Positions 25,315 to 34,692 are shown, counted from the first letter of the stretch. The stretch: 44,111 nt of DNA from CAINEC01 sp046303115 (GCA_046303115.1 JBKCGZ010000168.1:1-44111), one strand, 5' to 3'. Notes: generated by a model not told the origin, from the letters alone. Numbers and translations: made by a program.

Positions 25315-25482
25315 TGTAATTTACCCATATGGAGCCATTTTTTGATGACAAATAGACGCTATAAGTCATAAAATCAATTGATTATGCCTTTTAAAATACT
25401 GGAAACAACTAAGTGATGAGCTGTTTGACAGTTGATTTTTAGTGGGTTGATAATCAATTTAATGCATGAAGTTGTAAACAAA

Positions 25483-25508
25483 GTGGGAGAAAGTGGTAAA
25501 AAGTGGGA
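25483..25508 (+). promoter_or_regulatory. MraZ operator upstream of the dcw cluster
   Basis: Three boxes, GTGGGA (25483), GTGGTA (25493) and GTGGGA (25503), repeat with an exact 10-bp period, the spacing expected for neighbouring subunits of the ring-shaped MraZ protein. MraZ binds such TGGG direct repeats before its own gene in E. coli and Mycoplasma and represses the cluster. Further GTGGG motifs lie at 25442 and 25544, each 41 bp from the nearest outer box. A weak -7-like TATTTTTA at 25519-25526 lies just downstream. Confidence 0.82.
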
Positions 25509-25564
25509 GAAAATCATTTATTTTTACATCCCATCAACAAATAGTGGGAAAATCTCAATAAGTC

Positions 25565-26041
25565 ATGACACAGTTTTTAGGAGAATATGATTGCAAGCTA
25601 GACGCGAAGGGGCGTTTGAGTCTGCCGTCCGCTATTCGTAAGAAGGTGTCACCAGAGGCGCAGGAAAAGTTTGTTGTGAATCGCGGCTATGAAAATTGCT
25701 TGCATCTGTATCCGATGGATGAGTGGATGAAAGTGAGTGCTGAAGTGAACAAGTTGAATCTTGATGTAAAAGACAATCGACTTTACGCACGGTACTTCTT
25801 CAGAGGTGCAACAGAAATTGAGTTAGATGCTGCAGGCAGAATTTTATTGCCAAAGTCGTTGTGCGAGCACGCAGGTATTGATAAGGAAATAGTGTTATCA
25901 GCTTTCGGATCGAAAATAGAAATATGGTCTAAGGACAAATACAAAGAGATGATTGCAAATGAGCCGGACGATATTTCTGATTTAGGAGAGAAAGTAATGG
26001 GTAAAATAAATAAGAGTGGAGAAGAAGGTGGGGTATCATGA
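25565..26041 (+). CDS. mraZ: Transcriptional regulator MraZ
   Basis: The first dcw gene, encoding a DNA-binding protein that forms a ring and represses its own cluster. The 158 residues contain two SpoVT-AbrB-like halves: GEYDCKLDAKGRLSLPSAIR (DxxGR at 13-17) and ATEIELDAAGRILLPKSLC (DxxGR at 88-92). The C-terminus is an acidic/Gly tail, somewhat longer than in E. coli MraZ (152). The rsmH start codon lies inside its 3' end. An operator of three 10-bp-phased boxes is placed 57-82 bp upstream. Confidence 0.96.
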   Translation: MTQFLGEYDCKLDAKGRLSLPSAIRKKVSPEAQEKFVVNRGYENCLHLYPMDEWMKVSAEVNKLNLDVKDNRLYARYFFRGATEIELDAAGRILLPKSLCEHAGIDKEIVLSAFGSKIEIWSKDKYKEMIANEPDDISDLGEKVMGKINKSGEEGGVS

Positions 26042-26927
26042 GCCGGTCATGTTGGTTGAGTGTATTGAGGGGCTCAATATTATCGATGGTGGAGTATACG
26101 TAGATGTCACATTTGGAGGAGGAGGGCATTCAAGAGGGATTCTGAATGCGATGAAGGGAGGAAAGTTAATTGCATTTGATCAGGATTCGGATGCGTTGCA
26201 AAATGCACCAGTAGATTCAAGATTTCAATTAATCAACAAGAATTTTTGTGAGTTGAAATCAGCTTTAAATGCAATAGGGGTCTTTGAAATAGATGGTTTA
26301 CTTGCTGATTTAGGAGTTTCATCACATCAGTTTGATGAAGGTGAAAGAGGTTTTTCAATTCGCTTTGATGCGAAGCTGGATATGCGTATGGATCAATCAA
26401 CTGGACTAACGGCAGAGGATATCCTAAATGATTATGAGCAAAAAGGCCTTGCTCATTTATTCAGAGAATATGGAGAGTTGAGATCCGCAAATCGATTAGC
26501 AATGCTTATTGTGAATGAGCGAGCTAAAAAAAGAATTGAAACAGTTGAAGAGTTAAAATCAGTTGTTAGTTCGTGTGCTCCAAAATTTAAGGATCATACA
26601 TTTTATGCTCAGGTTTTCCAGGCGTTGCGAATAGAAGTAAATCAAGAGTTAAAGGTGTTAGAAGACATGTTGCTACAAGCGGTTGAAGTAATGAAGCCAG
26701 GTGGTAGATTGGTTGTGATGAGTTATCATTCATTAGAGGATAGAATAGTAAAAAATATTATTAATAAAGGAAGTGTTGCTGGGGAATTGCAAAAAGATTT
26801 TTATGGGAATGTAATTGGTGTTCCTTTAAAAGCAATTAATAAAAAGCCAATTGAAGCTAGTGAAGTTGAAATAAAATCAAATACGCGTTCACGTAGTGCT
26901 AAATTAAGAATAGCAGAAAAAAAATGA
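26016..26927 (+). CDS. rsmH: 16S rRNA (cytosine-1402-N4) methyltransferase
   Basis: Methylates C1402 of 16S rRNA using S-adenosylmethionine. The 303 residues show the N-terminal YHEPVML block at 7-13, the SAM motif VDVTFGGGGHSRGIL, the block LADLGVSSHQFDEGERGFSIRFDAKLDMRM, and the C-terminal VVMSYHSLEDRIVKN and NTRSRSAKLRIAE. The start is a GTG at 26016, giving MEKKVGYHEPVML and a 26-bp overlap with mraZ; an in-frame GTG at 26028 would begin just before YHEP. There is no ATG in a sensible place. It overlaps ftsL by four bases (ATGA). Confidence 0.95.
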   Translation: MEKKVGYHEPVMLVECIEGLNIIDGGVYVDVTFGGGGHSRGILNAMKGGKLIAFDQDSDALQNAPVDSRFQLINKNFCELKSALNAIGVFEIDGLLADLGVSSHQFDEGERGFSIRFDAKLDMRMDQSTGLTAEDILNDYEQKGLAHLFREYGELRSANRLAMLIVNERAKKRIETVEELKSVVSSCAPKFKDHTFYAQVFQALRIEVNQELKVLEDMLLQAVEVMKPGGRLVVMSYHSLEDRIVKNIINKGSVAGELQKDFYGNVIGVPLKAINKKPIEASEVEIKSNTRSRSAKLRIAEKK

Positions 26928-27331
26928 ATACAATAAAGAAGAAAGAGACTCAACAAATTCCTGAAGTAGAGCAGGTAAAAGAGAAGTCGTCTTCTTTAAA
27001 TTTTTCTGTAGATAAGTTGATGAATCTTTTCAAGGTGTTCAATTTATTTAATCGCGATGTGGTAATACGTAATATTCCATTTGTTCTCTATCTGACATTT
27101 ATTGCATTGTTCTATATCTGGAATTCATACACAATTGATAAAACAGTTCGTGAAATTGATAAGACCGATAAGGAATTAAAAGAATTAAGATCGGAGTTTA
27201 TTACAGGTAAATCAGATTTAATGTATAAGTGTAAAATGACTGAGGTGGCTAAAAATATAGAGATGTATGGAATTAAAGAAAGTAAAGAAGCACCAAAGAA
27301 AATTATAATTAAAAAAGCAGTAACTGAATAA
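26924..27331 (+). CDS. ftsL: Cell division protein FtsL
   Basis: A small bitopic divisome protein that forms a complex with FtsB-like and FtsQ proteins and activates FtsW/FtsI. The 135 residues have a cytoplasmic N-terminus of about 50, one membrane helix at 51-68 (IPFVLYLTFIALFYIWNS), a short periplasmic coiled coil (about 70-100, IDKTVREIDKTDKELKELRSE) and a Lys-rich end. Sequence conservation is low in this family, so the call rests on topology, size and position between rsmH and ftsI. It overlaps rsmH by four bases. Confidence 0.85.
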   Translation: MNTIKKKETQQIPEVEQVKEKSSSLNFSVDKLMNLFKVFNLFNRDVVIRNIPFVLYLTFIALFYIWNSYTIDKTVREIDKTDKELKELRSEFITGKSDLMYKCKMTEVAKNIEMYGIKESKEAPKKIIIKKAVTE

Positions 27332-27334
27332 TTA

Positions 27335-29422
27335 ATGAGCGGTCAAGGTCAAAAGAAAGATATTCTGTTAAGAGTGAAGCTGGTTTTTTTAGGCTTCATA
27401 CTCTTTGCTGCATGTATTCTTTTTAGCATTGGGAAGGTTCAAATTACGGAAGGGGACATGTGGAGAAGTAAACAACAAGCATTGAATTTACGATTTGTGG
27501 AAATTGAACCAATGCGTGGTAATATTTATGCTTGCGATGGAAGTTTACTTGCAACATCACTTCCTCGTTACGATGTTCATATTGATATTATGGCGCCAGT
27601 CATTACTAATTCAATATTCAATGAAAAATTAGATTCGTTAGCTTATGCGCTTTCAACGCTGTTCGGTGATAAAACACAATCCGATTACAGGCAAATGCTT
27701 CGTCAGGCGCGAAACGAAAAAAACAGATATTTTTTAATCAAACGCAATATTTCATTTGATCAGAGAAATCAATTGGTGAATTTCCCAATTTTTAATTTAA
27801 AGAAAAATAATGGCGGATTAATCATTACTCAATTAAGTAAAAGAGAAAAGCCATTTAAGGAATTAGCGAGTAGAACGGTTGGTTTTAAAGTAAAAGATAG
27901 TTCTGTTACATCCGTAGGTATTGAAGGTGCATTTAATGATTACTTGAAAGGAGTAAGAGGAAAACGTTTAATGCAACGAATTTCATCTTCTGTGTGGAAA
28001 CCAGTAAATAACGAAAATGAGATCGAACCTAAAGATGGAAATGACATTGTTACGACTATTGATATTAACATTCAAGATGTAGCAGAAAATGCATTATTAG
28101 AAAATCTTGTTTTACATAATGCGAAGATGGGTTGCGCAATTTTAATGGAAGTAGCAACAGGAGAAATAAAGGCTATCGCTAATCTTAAACAAAATAAGCA
28201 GGGTATTTACGAAGAATCATACAATGTAGCCATTGGAAATGCTACTGAGCCAGGGTCTACTTTCAAACTAGCATCGTATATGGTTGCTATGGAGGATGGT
28301 TTTTTAAATCCTGAAGATACAATTCCAACTTATGGTGGAAGAAGAAAATTTGGAACAGAAACAATTGAAGATTCACATCCAGATGGAATTTCATTTAAAA
28401 CAGTAAAAGATGCATTCGCACATTCTTCTAATGTTGCTGTAGCATCGGCTATCTATAAATATTATCAGAAGAATCCTCAGAGCTATATAAGTGGATTAAA
28501 GAAGCTGCATCTGGATGGAGATTTAGGAATTAAATTATCAGGAGCGACCTACCATCCAATTAAAAATACTGGAGATAAAACTTGGTCAGGCGTATCGCTT
28601 CCTTATATGTCGATGGGGTATGAAACGTTACTAACGCCAATGCAGTTACTAACTTTTTATAATGCTGTAGCTAACAATGGGAAAATGGTAGCGCCAATGT
28701 TCGTTAAAGAAATTAGAAATAAGAGTCAGATTGTTGAGCGTTTTAAGCCTGTTGTTTTAGCAGACTCAATCTGTTCTCAAGCTACTATTAAAAAAGCAAA
28801 GATTTTATTAGAAGAAGTTGTCAAGACGGGAACAGCTAAGAAATTTAAAAATCCACAGTACAACATTGCAGGTAAAACAGGTACTGCTCAGATTGCTTCA
28901 TCTACTGGCTATGATAAATTCACTTATCAGGCTTCATTCTGTGGCTATTTTCCTGCGGAAAATCCAAAGTACTCTTGTATTGTGGTGATATATTCTCCTA
29001 ACAATGGAAAAATATATGGTTCAGAGGTTGCGTGCCCTGTATTCGCTGACATTGCAGCGAAAGTGTTTTCACTTGATGTCAAAATGCACAAAGAATTAAA
29101 CAGAATGCCTGATTCACTTTTCGCTGGATTCCCAATTGTTAAATCTGGTCAAGCAAATCCAACTTCAAAAGTTATAAAGAAATTATCTATTCCTTACGAT
29201 ATTCAATCTAACGGATGGGTAGGTACGAATTTGAAACAAGTAGATAATTCGACGAGTCTGGTGCCAAATGTTATTGGTATGGGTTTGAGTGATGCAATCT
29301 ATTTATTAGAGTCATTCGGATTAGTAGTTCAGCCCATAGGTCGTGGAAAAGTAGGTAAGCAATCAATAAAAGCTGGGCAAAAATTAGAGAAAGGTCAAAA
29401 AATAATTATTGAATTAATTTAA
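27335..29422 (+). CDS. ftsI: Septal peptidoglycan transpeptidase FtsI (PBP3) with PASTA domain
   Basis: A class B penicillin-binding protein that crosslinks septal peptidoglycan with FtsW. The 695 residues have an N-terminal membrane helix (about 13-33), a dimerisation/pedestal domain (RGNIYACDGSLLATSLPRYDV at about 60), and a transpeptidase domain with the active-site Ser308 in GSTFK, the SxN motif Ser364-Ser365-Asn366, and KTG at 514-516. A single PASTA domain occupies about 641-695 (LVPNVIGMGLSDAIYLLESFGL). A C-terminal PASTA is common in Bacteroidota FtsI but absent from E. coli FtsI (588 residues). It starts 3 bp after ftsL, and its stop overlaps the murE ATG by one base. Confidence 0.95.
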   Translation: MSGQGQKKDILLRVKLVFLGFILFAACILFSIGKVQITEGDMWRSKQQALNLRFVEIEPMRGNIYACDGSLLATSLPRYDVHIDIMAPVITNSIFNEKLDSLAYALSTLFGDKTQSDYRQMLRQARNEKNRYFLIKRNISFDQRNQLVNFPIFNLKKNNGGLIITQLSKREKPFKELASRTVGFKVKDSSVTSVGIEGAFNDYLKGVRGKRLMQRISSSVWKPVNNENEIEPKDGNDIVTTIDINIQDVAENALLENLVLHNAKMGCAILMEVATGEIKAIANLKQNKQGIYEESYNVAIGNATEPGSTFKLASYMVAMEDGFLNPEDTIPTYGGRRKFGTETIEDSHPDGISFKTVKDAFAHSSNVAVASAIYKYYQKNPQSYISGLKKLHLDGDLGIKLSGATYHPIKNTGDKTWSGVSLPYMSMGYETLLTPMQLLTFYNAVANNGKMVAPMFVKEIRNKSQIVERFKPVVLADSICSQATIKKAKILLEEVVKTGTAKKFKNPQYNIAGKTGTAQIASSTGYDKFTYQASFCGYFPAENPKYSCIVVIYSPNNGKIYGSEVACPVFADIAAKVFSLDVKMHKELNRMPDSLFAGFPIVKSGQANPTSKVIKKLSIPYDIQSNGWVGTNLKQVDNSTSLVPNVIGMGLSDAIYLLESFGLVVQPIGRGKVGKQSIKAGQKLEKGQKIIIELI

Positions 29423-30879
29423 TGAAACTGCTTAAAGAAATATTATATAAAACACATATTGAACAGGTTTCTGGTTCTACATCTGTGAATATTTCAGATA
29501 TAGCTTTTGATTCCCGTAAGGTTTGTGAATGGACGTTGTTTGTGGCTGTAAGAGGGACTCTTACTGACGGGCACGAGTTTATATCTAAAGCAATTGATAA
29601 AGGTGCGATTGCAATTATCTGCGAGGAGATGCCAGAAAATCTTATTCCTACAATTACTTATGTTAAGGTGAAGGATTCATCCCATGCATTGGCAATTGTT
29701 TGTAATAATTTTTATGAAGATCCTAGTTCTAAGATAAAGTTAATTGGAGTTACAGGAACAAATGGGAAAACCACATCTGTTACATTACTGCATTCGCTTT
29801 TCACGCAATTAGGATTTAAATGTGGAATGCTAAGTACGGTTAAAAATTTAATTGGAAGTGAAGTCGTAACTGCTACACATACCACTCCTGATCCACTTCA
29901 GTTAAATCAGCTTTTATCTCGAATGGTAGAAGAGGAATGCGAGTATTGTTTTATGGAAGTAAGTTCTCATGCTGTTGTACAAAAGAGAATTGAAGGATTG
30001 CATTTTCATGGAGGTGTCTTTACGAATATTACTCGTGATCATCTTGATTACCACAAAACATTTGATGAGTATATAAAAGCAAAGAAAGGATTTTTTGATC
30101 GCTTGCCAGAAGATGCTTTTGCACTTATTAATGCTGACGATAAAAATAGTCAGATAATGGTGCAAAACACGAAAGCAAAAGTTCGAACATTTGCTCAAAA
30201 AAATATTGCTGATTTTAAAGTTAAAATTTTAGAAAATAATTTTTCAGGATTGCTGCTAAATATTGACGGTAGTGATGTTTTATGCTCATTGATTGGAAGT
30301 TTTAATGCAAGTAATTTACTAGGGGCATACGCAGTAGCAATCATGTGCAATCAAGAAAAAATGGATGTGCTAACGGCATTGAGTAGACTTAAAGCTCCTG
30401 AAGGTCGTTTTGAATGTTTACAATCCGATAGTAAAGTAACTGGTATTGTTGACTATGCTCACACACCTGATGCTTTAGAGAATGTTCTGAATACCATCAA
30501 TAATATTCGAACAGGTAACGAGACAATTATTACCATTATAGGTTGCGGTGGAGATCGTGATGCAGGTAAGCGTCCGCAAATGGCTGCAATAGCATGTGAG
30601 TTAAGTGATAAAGTAATTCTTACTTCAGATAATCCACGAAGTGAAAACCCTGATGCAATTATAAAAGATATGCAATCAGGCGTCCCTCCGCAATATTATA
30701 GAAAGTCATTATCAATTACTGATAGGAAAGAAGCTATACGTACTGCTGTTGCTTTAGCAAAACCTGGTGATATCATTTTACTTGCTGGTAAAGGTCATGA
30801 GAAGTATCAGGAAATTGATGGAGTAAAACATCCATTTGATGACAAAGAAATTTTAAGTGAAACATTCCAATTGTATTAA
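29422..30879 (+). CDS. murE: UDP-MurNAc-L-Ala-D-Glu:meso-diaminopimelate ligase
   Basis: Adds the third residue of the peptidoglycan stem peptide with ATP in the cytoplasm. The 485 residues contain the Mur P-loop GVTGTNGKTTSV (Lys116), the HTTPDPLQLNQLL substrate block, EVSSHAVVQKR, TNITRDHLDYHKTFDEY and, decisively, DNPRSENP (Asp403-Arg406). DNPR is the motif that selects meso-diaminopimelate over lysine, so the cell wall is predicted to be of the mDAP type. Its ATG overlaps the ftsI stop (TAATG), implying translational coupling. Confidence 0.96.
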   Translation: MKLLKEILYKTHIEQVSGSTSVNISDIAFDSRKVCEWTLFVAVRGTLTDGHEFISKAIDKGAIAIICEEMPENLIPTITYVKVKDSSHALAIVCNNFYEDPSSKIKLIGVTGTNGKTTSVTLLHSLFTQLGFKCGMLSTVKNLIGSEVVTATHTTPDPLQLNQLLSRMVEEECEYCFMEVSSHAVVQKRIEGLHFHGGVFTNITRDHLDYHKTFDEYIKAKKGFFDRLPEDAFALINADDKNSQIMVQNTKAKVRTFAQKNIADFKVKILENNFSGLLLNIDGSDVLCSLIGSFNASNLLGAYAVAIMCNQEKMDVLTALSRLKAPEGRFECLQSDSKVTGIVDYAHTPDALENVLNTINNIRTGNETIITIIGCGGDRDAGKRPQMAAIACELSDKVILTSDNPRSENPDAIIKDMQSGVPPQYYRKSLSITDRKEAIRTAVALAKPGDIILLAGKGHEKYQEIDGVKHPFDDKEILSETFQLY

Positions 30880-30881
30880 CT

Positions 30882-32138
30882 ATGCTTTATTATTTATTTG
30901 ATTATTTAGATAGAGTTTATGATTTTCCAGGTGCTGGAGTGTTTCGCTATATATCGTTTCGTTCGGCAATAGCACTAATTTCTTCGCTATTGATTACGCT
31001 TGTTTTTGGTAAACGAATTATTAATATGCTTTTGAAATTACAAGTTGGTGAAACAATTCGTGATTTAGGTTTAGAGGGGCAAAGTGAGAAGAAGGGTACT
31101 CCAACTATGGGTGGGATCATCATTATTGCGGGTATCTTGATTCCAACTTTATTGTTTACGCGATTGAATAATGTCTACATCATTTTAATGATTGTAAGTA
31201 CACTATGGTTAGGTGCTATTGGATTTGTTGATGACTACATCAAAGTATTTAAAAAAGACAAGGAGGGTTTACGTGCTAAGTCAAAATTACTTGGACAAGT
31301 TGGGTTAGGTGTTTTTGTTGGTGCTGTACTTTATTTTAATAGTAATGTAGTGGTAAGAGAAAAAATTGCTCAACCCAAATTTGTGATTGAGCAGAAGGGG
31401 AATATAATTGATGATATGAAAAGTAAGGATGGTGTTCTTTTCTCTGGTGTTAATACAAAATCAACAAAGACCACAATTCCTTTCTTTAAAAACAATGAAT
31501 TTGATTATGCAGATCTAGTTTCATGGGCTGGAGATAATAAAAAATATTTGTTACCACTGTTATTTATCGTAATGGTAACATTTATTATTACTGCTGTATC
31601 TAATGGTTCAAATATAACGGATGGTATTGATGGTTTAGCCACGGGTACATCGGCAATTGTTGGTATAACACTAGCTGTTTTTGCATACGTTTCAGGTAAC
31701 GCCATTTTTGCGAATTATTTAAACATCATGTACATACCTAATACAGGTGAGCTGATGGTATTCATGAGTGCGTTTGTTGGAGCATGTGTAGGATTTTTAT
31801 GGTATAACTCTTTTCCTGCGCAAGTTTTTATGGGCGATACTGGAAGTCTTGCTATTGGTGGTGTAATAGCTGTTTTTGCTATCGCTGTAAGAAAGGAATT
31901 ATTGATTCCTATTATCTGCGGAATTTTCCTGGTAGAAAATTTATCTGTTATGATTCAGGTAAGTTATTTCAAATACACTAAGAAAAAATATGGTGAAGGA
32001 AGAAGGATATTTAAAATGTCGCCTCTGCATCATCATTATCAAAAATTAGGATATCACGAAGCAAAAATTGTAACACGTTTCTGGATTATCGGAATCATGT
32101 TAGCGGTTTTAAGTATAGTAACATTGAAATTAAGATAA
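30882..32138 (+). CDS. mraY: Phospho-MurNAc-pentapeptide transferase MraY
   Basis: Transfers phospho-MurNAc-pentapeptide to undecaprenyl phosphate, forming lipid I in the inner membrane. The 418-residue polytopic protein carries KKGTPTMGGIIII, the DDxxK-type block GFVDDYIKVFKKDKEGLRAKSKLLGQ, SNITDGIDGLATG, GFLWYNSFPAQVFMGDTGSLAIGG and the C-terminal HHHYQKLGYHEAKIV. It is about 55 residues longer than E. coli MraY (360); the extra sequence is a polar stretch at about 150-215 between membrane helices, as in other Bacteroidota. It begins 2 bp after murE and abuts murD. Confidence 0.96.
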   Translation: MLYYLFDYLDRVYDFPGAGVFRYISFRSAIALISSLLITLVFGKRIINMLLKLQVGETIRDLGLEGQSEKKGTPTMGGIIIIAGILIPTLLFTRLNNVYIILMIVSTLWLGAIGFVDDYIKVFKKDKEGLRAKSKLLGQVGLGVFVGAVLYFNSNVVVREKIAQPKFVIEQKGNIIDDMKSKDGVLFSGVNTKSTKTTIPFFKNNEFDYADLVSWAGDNKKYLLPLLFIVMVTFIITAVSNGSNITDGIDGLATGTSAIVGITLAVFAYVSGNAIFANYLNIMYIPNTGELMVFMSAFVGACVGFLWYNSFPAQVFMGDTGSLAIGGVIAVFAIAVRKELLIPIICGIFLVENLSVMIQVSYFKYTKKKYGEGRRIFKMSPLHHHYQKLGYHEAKIVTRFWIIGIMLAVLSIVTLKLR

Positions 32139-33482
32139 ATGAATACGAATAAAAAAATAGTTGTTTTGGGTGCTGCAGAGAGCGGAGTAGGTACAGCTAT
32201 CCTTGCTCAAAAGCAGGGTTATGATGTTTTTGTTTCTGATTTCGGTGCTATTTCAGCGAAATATAAAAAAGAACTAACGGGAAGGAATATCCGTTTTGAA
32301 GAAGGACAACATTCGCAAGAAATTATTTTCACGGCTAATGAAGTTGTTAAGAGTCCAGGTATACCTGATAAAGCGTCTATAATAGTAGGGTTAAAAGAAA
32401 GAAATATCAATGTCATATCAGAGATTGAATTTGCTGCACGTTTTACAAATGCAAAAATGATTTGCATTACGGGTACTAATGGCAAAACCACTACCACGCT
32501 TTTAACTTATCACATCCTTCAAAAAGCAGGATTAAATGTAGGTTTAGGAGGTAATGTAGGAAAGAGTTTTGCGCGACAAGTAGCGGAAGAAAATTATGAC
32601 TACTATGTTTTAGAGTTAAGCAGTTTTCAATTAGATGGATGCTATGAGTTTAAAGCTGATGTCGCCATTCTTACGAATATAACACCTGACCATCTAGATC
32701 GTTACGAATATAATTTACAAAACTATGTAGATTCTAAATTCAGAATCTTACAAAATCAAGGTCCTGCTGATGCATTTATTTTTTGTGCAGACGATGAAAT
32801 TACAATGCAGGAAATATCAAAAAGAGAATTTAAAATGCAATGCCTTCCTTTTTCAATTAAGCAAAAAGAAGGAATGAGTGCCTATACAGAAAATAATAAT
32901 CTAATCATTCAAACCCATAACCAAACATTAACCATGTCAATTCAAGATCTAGCATTACAAGGGAAACACAACTTGTACAATTCAATGGCGTCAGGAATCG
33001 CTTCAAGAATTTTAGAAATTAGAAAGGAAGTAGTAAGAGAAAGCTTTTCTGATTTTGAAAATATCGAGCATCGTTTAGAATTTGTAAATTCTGTACACGG
33101 TATCGATTTCATTAATGATTCAAAAGCAACAAATGTAAATTCTACATGGTATGCTTTAGAAAGTTTGCAGAGTCCGATTATTTGGATTGCTGGTGGAGTT
33201 GATAAAGGTAACGACTATTCCATGCTCACGGAATTAGTGCAAAACAGAGTGAAAGCATTGGTGTGTTTAGGAACAGACAATAAAAAACTAATTAAAGCAT
33301 TTAAAGAAATTGTTCCGGTGATTGTTGAAGCATCCTCTGCAGAAGAGGCTGTTCAAACGGCGTATCGTTTAGGCAAAAAAGGAGATACAGTTTTATTATC
33401 GCCTTGCTGTGCTTCATTCGATTTGTTTGAGAACTACGAAGATCGTGGTCGTCAATTTAAAGCTGCTGTTCGTTCTTTATAG
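32139..33482 (+). CDS. murD: UDP-MurNAc-L-alanine:D-glutamate ligase
   Basis: Adds D-glutamate (from MurI) to UDP-MurNAc-L-Ala. The 447 residues show an N-terminal uracil-binding Rossmann part (KIVVLGAAESGVGTAILA), the P-loop ITGTNGKTTTT (Lys116), the blocks ELSSFQLDG and LTNITPDHLDRY, FINDSKATNVNSTWYAL, and LLSPCCASFDLFENYEDRGRQFK at the C-terminus. In the usual N-terminal motif GxGxSG it reads GAAESG. The ATG follows directly on the mraY stop. Confidence 0.96.
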   Translation: MNTNKKIVVLGAAESGVGTAILAQKQGYDVFVSDFGAISAKYKKELTGRNIRFEEGQHSQEIIFTANEVVKSPGIPDKASIIVGLKERNINVISEIEFAARFTNAKMICITGTNGKTTTTLLTYHILQKAGLNVGLGGNVGKSFARQVAEENYDYYVLELSSFQLDGCYEFKADVAILTNITPDHLDRYEYNLQNYVDSKFRILQNQGPADAFIFCADDEITMQEISKREFKMQCLPFSIKQKEGMSAYTENNNLIIQTHNQTLTMSIQDLALQGKHNLYNSMASGIASRILEIRKEVVRESFSDFENIEHRLEFVNSVHGIDFINDSKATNVNSTWYALESLQSPIIWIAGGVDKGNDYSMLTELVQNRVKALVCLGTDNKKLIKAFKEIVPVIVEASSAEEAVQTAYRLGKKGDTVLLSPCCASFDLFENYEDRGRQFKAAVRSL

Positions 33483-33492
33483 TATTTAATTA

Positions 33493-34692
33493 ATGAACTG
33501 GATACAGAGAAATATTGTACTAAAGGGAGATAAAACAATCTGGCTGATTGTATTATTACTCTCGATAGTTAGTTTGTTGGCTGTTTACAGTTCTACCGGA
33601 TTACTTGCGTTTAAAAAAGTTTCAGGCAATACAGAACATTTCTTGTTTAAACACTTTATTGTTTTGTGTGGGGGTGCTACCATCATGTATGTTACTTCTA
33701 ACTTGCCTTATACTTTATACGCAAAGCTTGCAAGATTTTTTTATTTGTTATCTGTTCCGTTACTCATTTTTACATTGTTTATGGGTACTAATTTAAATGA
33801 TGCAAACAGATGGATAACACTACCGATTATTGGAATGACATTTCAAACATCGGATTTTGCAAAAATCGCTTTAATACTATTTTTAGCACGACAGATTTCT
33901 AAAAATCAGGAAACTATTCATGAATGGAGAGGGACCGTTATTCCATTAGTTGTAATTGTTATTTTGGTTTGTGGTTTAATTTTCCCCGCTAACTTCTCTA
34001 CAGCAGCATTGTTGTTTTTTACTTCAATGGTGATAATGTTTATTGGTAGAGTTAGTGTAAAGCATCTTGCAAAAATTACAGGTATTGCCTTAATTGGTAT
34101 TACTCTTTTTATTGCAGTTGCAAATATTACTGGATATGAAGGCCGTATTAAAACTTGGACAAATCGTATTCTTACTTTCATAGGAAAAAATGATAAGCAC
34201 TCAGATTCAAAAAATGCGAAGGTCGAATTTTCCGATGAAGATTATCAGGCACAGCAAGCTAAAATTGCAATTGCTACAGGAGGTTTTTTTGGGAAAGGTC
34301 CAGGTAATAGTGAGCAAAGAAACTTTTTGCCTCATCCTTATTCAGATTTCATTTTTGCGATTATCATAGAAGAGTATGGATTGATCGGTGGCGCATTTGT
34401 ACTTATCTTATATCTGCTCTTTTTTTATCGAGCATTGCTGATAGTTAAACGAACCGAGAAGGCTTTCGCAGCAATGATTACAGTAGGATTTGCATTTAGT
34501 ATGGTCTTTCAGGCATTAATAAATATGGGTGTTGCAGTAGGAGTTTTTCCTGTAACAGGTCAAACACTCCCATTATTAAGTATGGGTGGGTCATCCATCA
34601 TATTTACAAGTTTTGCGTTTGGGGTAATCCTTAGCGTTAGTAATTCAATTGATAATAATGAAAAGTCGGAAGACTTAAGTGCAATAAATTAA
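33493..34692 (+). CDS. ftsW: Septal peptidoglycan glycosyltransferase FtsW
   Basis: A SEDS-family polymerase that builds septal glycan strands from lipid II together with FtsI. The 399-residue polytopic protein has about ten hydrophobic segments and the SEDS landmarks NDANRWITLP, FQTSDFAKIALILFLARQI, the periplasmic block GPGNSEQRNFLPHPYSDFIFAIIIEEYGLIGG, and GQTLPLLSMGGSSIIFTSFAFG near the end. The loop about 225-265 is charged. It starts 10 bp after murD and lies 4 bp from murG. RodA is the alternative in this family, but the dcw position argues for FtsW. Confidence 0.94.
   Translation: MNWIQRNIVLKGDKTIWLIVLLLSIVSLLAVYSSTGLLAFKKVSGNTEHFLFKHFIVLCGGATIMYVTSNLPYTLYAKLARFFYLLSVPLLIFTLFMGTNLNDANRWITLPIIGMTFQTSDFAKIALILFLARQISKNQETIHEWRGTVIPLVVIVILVCGLIFPANFSTAALLFFTSMVIMFIGRVSVKHLAKITGIALIGITLFIAVANITGYEGRIKTWTNRILTFIGKNDKHSDSKNAKVEFSDEDYQAQQAKIAIATGGFFGKGPGNSEQRNFLPHPYSDFIFAIIIEEYGLIGGAFVLILYLLFFYRALLIVKRTEKAFAAMITVGFAFSMVFQALINMGVAVGVFPVTGQTLPLLSMGGSSIIFTSFAFGVILSVSNSIDNNEKSEDLSAIN

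Larger units (their letters stand above)
25119..25564. other. 446-bp intergenic region between glsA and mraZ
   Basis: The only gene-free stretch longer than 300 bp. It holds the MraZ operator (25483-25508) with outlying GTGGG motifs at 25442 and 25544, a further GTGGGA at 25173, and an inverted repeat at 25288-25314 followed by GAGCCATTTTTT at 25332-25343. No open reading frame of credible size was seen on either strand. Confidence 0.7.
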
